Shown here: positions 41,534-47,220 of the stretch, one piece after another
How the letters are laid out: each line of letters opens with the position of its first letter
How positions within the stretch are numbered: the stretch's first letter is position 1
IMG/VR virus record: IMGVR_UViG_3300048010_000183
Location: 1 to 47,220 of that record
Direction: 5' to 3' (one strand)
Origin: a virus
Length of the DNA stretch: 47,220 bases
Translations under genes and position numbers: made by a program
Notes under the pieces: model-generated
What the model was told of the DNA's origin: nothing
Seen by the model: the letters and a program-made list of their open reading frames with translations, nothing else
The model's database searches: none

Positions 41534-42367
41534 ATGGCAACAGTATACATATCACCATCAGGAGCAGGAACAGGTTCAGGAGACTCCGAAGCAAACGCAG
41601 TAAATTGGAACAGTGGAGCAGGTCTAGGAACCGCAGAAACAGCAGCAGGAACAGGCGGTACTATTATTTTTCTTGATGGTAGCTATCCCTTTGGGGGTAA
41701 CGAAGTTTTTGATGGGGCTAATAATCTTACTTATGAAAGTCAAAACATACACGGAGCAATTCTTGGAGACAGTGGCACTTTTAGGCGATTACAAATAGGA
41801 TCGGGAAGTGTTGATGGGATTGCCGTTAATAAATTCAAGTTTGTTGATGTTAATCAATTTTATCAATACGGGGCAGGAAGCACTAATAATACGATGGATC
41901 AGTGTTTACACACCTCAACTGTCGCACATAATTTAGGCAGTTCTGAATGGTTTTATGGCAGTAGTGGACAGTTAGATGTTACTAACACAAGTTTCAGCCC
42001 TAACATCACAGTAAGTGGTTATAGGTTTTTTAGTGGTGGTGATCATTTCACATTTAACAATTGTAGTTTTAATATTACTACATCGTCAATAAGTACGGGG
42101 ATTGGATTTATGGGTGGATCACCTACCCCTAGTTTCCTAAAAAATACAATAATGGCGTGTGACGATGATACTGCTGTCAATAGTGGTTCAGCAGGTGATT
42201 TTGCACAGTTTGCAACTAATTGTTGTTTCTTCCAAATGGGTACACAGAACGACTCAGGTGGTACTAATAATCTGTATGACACTGACCCACAGTTTGTAGA
42301 TGCAGCAAACAACGACTATCGCCTCCGTCCAAACAGTCCTTGTATCGGCGCTGGAACCGCAAGCTAA
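41534..42367 (+). CDS. Parallel beta-helix adhesin, second copy (277 aa)
   Basis: Identical protein to 1810-2643; see that entry for the domain description. Part of the end overlap of the window. Confidence 0.75.
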   Translation: MATVYISPSGAGTGSGDSEANAVNWNSGAGLGTAETAAGTGGTIIFLDGSYPFGGNEVFDGANNLTYESQNIHGAILGDSGTFRRLQIGSGSVDGIAVNKFKFVDVNQFYQYGAGSTNNTMDQCLHTSTVAHNLGSSEWFYGSSGQLDVTNTSFSPNITVSGYRFFSGGDHFTFNNCSFNITTSSISTGIGFMGGSPTPSFLKNTIMACDDDTAVNSGSAGDFAQFATNCCFFQMGTQNDSGGTNNLYDTDPQFVDAANNDYRLRPNSPCIGAGTAS

Positions 42368-42373
42368 GTAGTC

Positions 42374-42580
42374 ATGGCACTCAATAAATTGCACAAGAAG
42401 GACTTTACCATTGCGGTGAAGACGGGGACAGACGCAAACAAGTCAAAGTTTAAGAAGGAGTGTGTGCAAGGTGAATACTACTTTGCTACTGACACTAAAA
42501 AACTTTACCTTGCTGAAACGACTGCCGGAGCTTCTGATGCTACTTTAGCTGAGTTTACACCATCTGCCACGGGTCAATGA
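42374..42580 (+). CDS. Short hook-module protein, second copy (68 aa)
   Basis: Identical to 2650-2856. Its stop again overlaps the start of the LamG adhesin gene. Confidence 0.68.
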   Translation: MALNKLHKKDFTIAVKTGTDANKSKFKKECVQGEYYFATDTKKLYLAETTAGASDATLAEFTPSATGQ

Positions 42581-43467
42581 ATAAACTTCATAACAAAGAT
42601 TTTAGTATCGCCTTTAAAACAGGGACTGATGCAAATAAATCTAAGTTTAAAAAGGAATGCGTCCAAGGTGAAATATACCACGCAACGGACACAGGATTCT
42701 TTTATGTTGCTGAAGTAACTGCTGGTGCGAGCGATGCAACTTTAAGTAAGTTTGGTGGTGCTGCTTTCCCTAACACCTACTCCATAGACTTAGACGGTAC
42801 TGATGACTATGTTGATGTTAACTCTAGCGGAGATTTAGGCACTGTAAGTATATGGTTTAAGCCTACGACTACAACATCATCAACTAGTATTGATCGTTGT
42901 TTAATAGGATTTCACGGTATCACACAATATCAAGCCTACGCAGCTATTTACATCGGAAATTACAACGGTGGTAATGATGTTTATGGTCTTTTTGACGGAG
43001 ATTGGGGATATTTTCATTCAAGCACTACCACTACATTAAGTAATACTGATTGGCATCATTTAGTGGTTCATTGGTCAGGTACTGATTACGAGCTTTATTT
43101 AAATGGTGGTAGTAACTCAAAAAATACAGAGCAGAATTATTTTGCGACGGCTAAAGCCAAACGACCTTACAGTATTTTAAAAATAGGTGAAATAAATTTA
43201 GGCGCTCAAGAGCCTTTCGATGGTCTCATCGATGAGGTAGCCATTTGGCATAACCCTTTATCATCAGCCGAACTAGCGGGACTATACAACGGTGGTGTAC
43301 CTACGGATTTAGCTGCAATAGGGAACAGCGGTGCGGGACCAAATGGATGGTGGCGTATGGGAGATAACGATGGTGGTACAGGAAGTACAATCACAGACCA
43401 AGGAAGCGGAGGTAATGACGGAACGCTGACTAACGGGCCTACATTTTCAACTGATATTCCTTCTTAA
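42577..43467 (+). CDS. LamG adhesin with hook module, second copy (296 aa)
   Basis: Identical to 2853-3743. Unlike the first LamG gene (39862), this one shows no variation between the two ends of the window. Confidence 0.78.
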   Translation: MNKLHNKDFSIAFKTGTDANKSKFKKECVQGEIYHATDTGFFYVAEVTAGASDATLSKFGGAAFPNTYSIDLDGTDDYVDVNSSGDLGTVSIWFKPTTTTSSTSIDRCLIGFHGITQYQAYAAIYIGNYNGGNDVYGLFDGDWGYFHSSTTTTLSNTDWHHLVVHWSGTDYELYLNGGSNSKNTEQNYFATAKAKRPYSILKIGEINLGAQEPFDGLIDEVAIWHNPLSSAELAGLYNGGVPTDLAAIGNSGAGPNGWWRMGDNDGGTGSTITDQGSGGNDGTLTNGPTFSTDIPS

Positions 43468-43471
43468 TACT

Positions 43472-43699
43472 ATGAGAAATTATGTAATTATAGACGCACC
43501 GGAAGTATCTTCCGTAGATTTTAACCAAGTCCTAGAGACGAGTGCTGATACACTTAGATACAATCTAGCTGGCACACAGACCTTTGTTAAGTACGAGGGC
43601 GACACTCCTAGCTTTTTGGAGGGTAAGACTGCCTATGATCGCTCTGAGATGTTGACTATACTAGCTAACGAAGAGTGGTCATCTGACGATCCTATCTAA
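43472..43699 (+). CDS. Small conserved protein upstream of portal, second copy (75 aa)
   Basis: Identical to 3748-3975. Confidence 0.65.
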   Translation: MRNYVIIDAPEVSSVDFNQVLETSADTLRYNLAGTQTFVKYEGDTPSFLEGKTAYDRSEMLTILANEEWSSDDPI

Positions 43700-43702
43700 G
43701 TT

Positions 43703-45268
43703 ATGGAACAGGAGACAGCACAAGGGTTATACCATTCGTTGGAGAACCAGCGGTGGTCGTTTTTAGACAGAGGACGTCAATCGTCAGAGTTAACCCTACC
43801 CTATGTACTACCTCCTGACGGGCACAACTACGCCACTAAATACTACACACCGTATCAAGGCATCGGAGCACGTGGTGTTCTGAATCTATCGTCTAAGTTA
43901 TTGTTAGCTTTACTACCACCGAACGCTCCGTTCTTTCGTCTTGTTATAGATAGATACGAACTAGACAAAGCGAAAGCTGAACTGGGGCAAGAGGGTGCAG
44001 AGCAACTGCGTACAGACTTAGAGAAAGCACTGGCTGATGTGGAACGTAGTGTATCACAGGAAGTAGAAGTACAGAACTTTAGGAACGGTATATTTCAAGC
44101 GTTAAAGAATTTGTTAATCACGGGTAACGCTTTGTTATACTTACCGGATGAAGGAGGTATGAGAACGTTTAAGTTGGATCGTTACGTTGTTAAGCGTGAT
44201 CCAATGGGTAACGTTACGCACATAGCTGTGAAAGAAACAGTAGCACCTATGATGTTACCTGAGTCGGTACGGGAAGAAGTGTACAGACAAGAGAAAGAAA
44301 ACACGTGTGATTTGTACACTGCTATCGTGCGTGAAGATGATGAATTTAAAGTGTATCAAGACGTAAAGGGAATGCTTATCGAGGAAAGCGTAGGACGTTA
44401 TCCGTTAGAAAAGTCCCCGTGGCTACCCTTGCGTTACACTCAAATAGACGGAGAAGACTACGGACGTGGGTTTGTTGAAGAATATATCGGAGACATCCGC
44501 TCGTTGGAGTCGTTAACTAAATCAATCGTAGAAGCTAGTGCAGCAGCAGCTAAGGTATTGTTCATGGTCAATCCTAACGGAACGACACGGGCAAGGACAC
44601 TGGCTGAAGCTCCTAACGGTGCGATTGTGCAAGGGTCTGAAGGAGACGTCTCCGTCTTACAACTTAATAAGTTCAACGATCTACGGACAGCACAGACTAC
44701 AATGGCTGGTATAACAGATCGATTGAGCCAAGCCTTTCTACTGACATCGGGGGTTGTTAGAGATGCCGAGAGAGTGACTGCCGAGGAGATACGGATGTTA
44801 AGCCAAGAGCTTGAAGCTGCCCTCGGTGGTCTCTACTCTCTCTTAGCTCAGGAGATGCAACTGCCTATCGTCACTCGTTTGATGGATCGTATGTCCAAAG
44901 AGAAACGACTACCTAAGCTACCCAAGGATATTGTTAAACCTACCATCGTTACAGGTGTGGAAGCATTGGGTCGTGGTAATGATCTTAATCGTCTTGATAT
45001 GTTTCTTGCTGGTGCTAATCAGGTAGTAGGACCACAAGCAGTCAATCAATATCTTAACGTATCTGATTACTTCAAGCGTCGTGCTACTGCTCTTGGTATA
45101 GAAACTGAGGGACTGATCAAGACGGAAGAAGAGATTCAACAAGCTATGCAGATGCAACAACAACAAGAGATGATGATGAAGTTGGGAAGCCCTGCCGTAG
45201 CACCCGCTATCAATGCTGCACAGGAGCAGTACATGGCAAGTCAACAACAACAACCTACCGAGGAATAA
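43703..45268 (+). CDS. Portal protein, second copy (521 aa)
   Basis: Identical to 3979-5544, in the end overlap. Confidence 0.93.
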   Translation: MEQETAQGLYHSLENQRWSFLDRGRQSSELTLPYVLPPDGHNYATKYYTPYQGIGARGVLNLSSKLLLALLPPNAPFFRLVIDRYELDKAKAELGQEGAEQLRTDLEKALADVERSVSQEVEVQNFRNGIFQALKNLLITGNALLYLPDEGGMRTFKLDRYVVKRDPMGNVTHIAVKETVAPMMLPESVREEVYRQEKENTCDLYTAIVREDDEFKVYQDVKGMLIEESVGRYPLEKSPWLPLRYTQIDGEDYGRGFVEEYIGDIRSLESLTKSIVEASAAAAKVLFMVNPNGTTRARTLAEAPNGAIVQGSEGDVSVLQLNKFNDLRTAQTTMAGITDRLSQAFLLTSGVVRDAERVTAEEIRMLSQELEAALGGLYSLLAQEMQLPIVTRLMDRMSKEKRLPKLPKDIVKPTIVTGVEALGRGNDLNRLDMFLAGANQVVGPQAVNQYLNVSDYFKRRATALGIETEGLIKTEEEIQQAMQMQQQQEMMMKLGSPAVAPAINAAQEQYMASQQQQPTEE

Positions 45269-45274
45269 TAAATT

Positions 45275-46057
45275 ATGGCAGAACTACACCGAGTAGAGAT
45301 TAACGAAAAAGCACCGAATGAGATCGAACCCGAAGAAGCTCAGACTGACGAAGTTACTGAGACTACGGAAGAACAAGCACCGACGGAAGAACGTCCTGAA
45401 TGGTTACCTGAGAAGTTCAAGTCAGCGGAAGACATGGCGAACGCTTATAGTGAGCTTGAGAAGAAACTTGGACAAGCTCCTAAAGAAGATGAAGCAGAAG
45501 CTGAACAAGTTGAAGAGAAAGCTGAGGACGAAACGGAACAAAGTGAAGAGAACACTAGTGAAGCATCTCAAGTTCTTGAAGAAGCGAGTAAAGAGTTTTG
45601 GTCTAACGACGGTCAACTTAGTGAGGAAACTTATAACGCTTTAGAGAAAGCCGGATACCCTAAGCACATTGTTGATAGCTATGCTGAAGGTATGGCGGCT
45701 CTAGCTGAAAAGCAGCAGGGGGAATTGAATAGTTTAACTCAGGGTAATTACGAATCAATGGTAGAGTGGGCCAATGAAAACTTACCACAAGAGGAATTAA
45801 ATGCTATAAATAATACTATTACTAATTCCGACATGAATATGGCTAAGTTAGCAGTACAAGGACTATACGCTCGTTATCAGAATGCTACAGGTAGTCGTCC
45901 AAAAACTTTAGTACAAGGTGCGGTTAGTGGTTCATCAACCATGCCGTTTAAGAGTATGCAAGAATTAGCACGAGCACAGTCAGACCCACGTTATCGTAGT
46001 GGTGACAAAGCTTATCATCAAGAGATTGACAGACGACTGGCTGTAAGTAATATATAA
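45275..46057 (+). CDS. Scaffold protein, second copy (260 aa)
   Basis: Identical to 5551-6333, in the end overlap. Confidence 0.9.
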   Translation: MAELHRVEINEKAPNEIEPEEAQTDEVTETTEEQAPTEERPEWLPEKFKSAEDMANAYSELEKKLGQAPKEDEAEAEQVEEKAEDETEQSEENTSEASQVLEEASKEFWSNDGQLSEETYNALEKAGYPKHIVDSYAEGMAALAEKQQGELNSLTQGNYESMVEWANENLPQEELNAINNTITNSDMNMAKLAVQGLYARYQNATGSRPKTLVQGAVSGSSTMPFKSMQELARAQSDPRYRSGDKAYHQEIDRRLAVSNI

Positions 46058-46078
46058 TGTCTTTCATTCATAAGTAAG

Positions 46079-46525
46079 GTGAACAGATGCCTTGGACGAC
46101 TCGCTTTGGTTTTCTTCCTTTTATCGGTTATGGGGAGTTTTGCGGGTTGTTCCAAGGCATCATTTTATCCGGCTCTCGGAGCTACGGGTGGAGCAGCAGT
46201 AGGTAGTTTAGGAGGACCGGGACCCGCTGCGGGAGGTGCTGCACTTGGTTGGGGTGTGGGAGAAACAGCCAAATACATGGAAGAAAACAAACATTTAACG
46301 GAACAAGTTAAGGCGTTAAGTGAAGGAGATATTAAGCAACTCGTTAATAATCAACTAGATGCGTCAATGGATAACGGGTTTTTTGACGGTATGCTGAATG
46401 AAATTTATGGCTTGCTAAAGCTGTGCCTTATCGGTGTAGTCTTGTGGAATGTCATACCAATCATATATACGAGATACGTACACAAGAAAGCAAAAGATGA
46501 AATATCAAATAGAAAGATTACTTAG
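46079..46525 (+). CDS. U-spanin-like lipoprotein, second copy (148 aa, GTG start)
   Basis: Identical to 6355-6801, in the end overlap. Confidence 0.6.
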   Translation: MNRCLGRLALVFFLLSVMGSFAGCSKASFYPALGATGGAAVGSLGGPGPAAGGAALGWGVGETAKYMEENKHLTEQVKALSEGDIKQLVNNQLDASMDNGFFDGMLNEIYGLLKLCLIGVVLWNVIPIIYTRYVHKKAKDEISNRKIT

Positions 46526-46619
46526 AATCTACAACGATCTACCACCACGTCAGAAAGTCCTAGTGTTGACAATTGGTGCATTTGTTGGTCTTATAGTAAT
46601 CGGTAACATATTTAATTAG
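46497..46619 (+). CDS. Small single-span membrane protein, second copy (40 aa)
   Basis: Identical to 6773-6895, overlapping the lipoprotein gene by 29 bases as in the first copy. Confidence 0.55.
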   Translation: MKYQIERLLRIYNDLPPRQKVLVLTIGAFVGLIVIGNIFN

Positions 46620-46745
46620 ACAACTAGCGACTACTAGTCCCTCGACCCTCTGCGGAGGACAATCCTGTGCGAACGAACGAAGTGAAAGTCAACCAACTAA
46701 TAACTACAACTATAAATAACTACAACATAAAGGAGAAAATATATC

Positions 46746-47220
46746 ATGGCTAATGGAGATACATCCCCCTCACGTGTAGGACAGATTAATAGTGCTGGTG
46801 ATGCAGATGCGTTGTTTCTTAAAAAGTTTAGCGGAGAGATTCTGCAAACCTTCGAAGAGTCAAACATCTTTAAAGCACTTCACACTGTTCGCACAATCGA
46901 AAACGGTAAATCAGCTCAGTTCCCTGTAACAGGAATCGCTAGTGCTGCTTATCACACACCCGGTGAAAACATCGCTGACGCTGGAAACAGCTACCTTAGC
47001 GACATCAAGAAAGCTGAGAAAGTCATCACTATCGACAAGATGCTTTTGGCTTCTACTTTCTTAAGCAACATCGACGACGTAAAGAACCACTACGACATCC
47101 GCAGCGTCTACGCTAACGAGTTGGGTAAAGCTCTTGCTGTTCGTTTCGATACTGCTCTCGCTAAAGTATTCATCGCTGCTGCTCGTTCTGCTGCTGCCGT
47201 AACTGGTGGTAAGACTGGTG
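46746..47220 (+). CDS. Major capsid protein, second copy, cut by window edge
   Basis: First 158 codons of the capsid gene, the same as 7022-7496; the rest lies beyond the right edge. The leader with its hairpins, direct repeat and AAAGGAG site is repeated just upstream. Confidence 0.93.
   Translation, partial: MANGDTSPSRVGQINSAGDADALFLKKFSGEILQTFEESNIFKALHTVRTIENGKSAQFPVTGIASAAYHTPGENIADAGNSYLSDIKKAEKVITIDKMLLASTFLSNIDDVKNHYDIRSVYANELGKALAVRFDTALAKVFIAAARSAAAVTGGKTG

Larger units (their letters stand above)
39728..47220. repeat. Second copy of the 7.5-kb end overlap (same as 1-7496)
   Basis: Right-end counterpart of the segment at the start of the window. It contains the same genes from the tail of the 105-aa protein to the first half of the capsid gene. 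It implies a genome unit of about 39,724-39,727 bp, normal for a T7-like phage. The LamG adhesin gene inside it (39862-40815) is a different allele from the left copy. Confidence 0.93.

Overview
The window is a lytic, T7-like podovirus (Autographiviridae type) from an uncultured, probably marine or aquatic, Gram-negative bacterium. The evidence is a single-subunit phage RNA polymerase, gp2.5-like SSB, endonuclease I, primase-helicase, family A DNA polymerase and 5'-3' exonuclease. These are followed by the portal, scaffold, capsid, tail tube A and B, internal virion proteins, T7-type tail fibre and large terminase, all on the + strand in T7 order. No integrase, repressor, tRNA, CRISPR or insertion sequence was seen. 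The host is not determinable; acylated lipoprotein signals point to a Gram-negative envelope.

The window is longer than one genome. Bases 1-7496 recur at 39728-47220, so one genome unit is about 39.72 kb and the contig runs round a circular or permuted assembly. From about 1190 to 7496 the two copies look identical. Between about 126 and 1189 they differ: a LamG-type adhesin gene is present as two alleles about 89% identical in protein, plus a 3-base indel at the start of the next gene. By T7 gene order the real linear ends should lie in the gene-poor stretch 25751-27123, just after the terminase, which is full of hairpins, direct repeats and a four-copy 10-bp tandem repeat.

Layout from the inferred left end: (a) 25751-27123, putative termini/control region with one 70-aa gene. 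(b) 27124-30825, early accessory genes: many tiny overlapping ORFs, a GP88-family protein, a small lipoprotein, a zinc-ribbon protein and a stand-alone DnaA domain IV-like DNA-binding protein. The part 27124-29300 is visibly more AT-rich than the rest. (c) 30809-39311, RNA polymerase and replication/nucleotide metabolism. A PD-(D/E)XK nuclease lies here, and a dATP/dGTP diphosphohydrolase-like gene overprints the exonuclease 3' end by 190 bp. (d) 39314 through the wrap to 3975, a Pro-rich tail protein followed by an adhesin cassette of LamG, beta-helix and hook modules. (e) 3979-20287, portal, scaffold, a u-spanin-like lipoprotein, capsid, tail tube and ejection proteins. The 1663-aa ejection protein carries what looks like an ADP-ribosyltransferase domain. 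(f) 20328-23036, tail-fibre adaptor and two Mtd-N-like fibres, one ending in an S74 self-cleaving chaperone. (g) 23041-25750, holin-like protein, small basic proteins and terminase subunits.

Together this is a complete virulent life-cycle gene set: host RNA polymerase reads the early region, the phage polymerase then reads replication and virion genes, and the terminase packages concatemers. Points of most interest are the ART-like domain in an ejected virion protein, the two separate receptor-binding loci with population-level allelic variation, the lone DnaA DNA-binding domain near an iteron-like array, the deep gene overlaps, and the absence of any recognisable endolysin.
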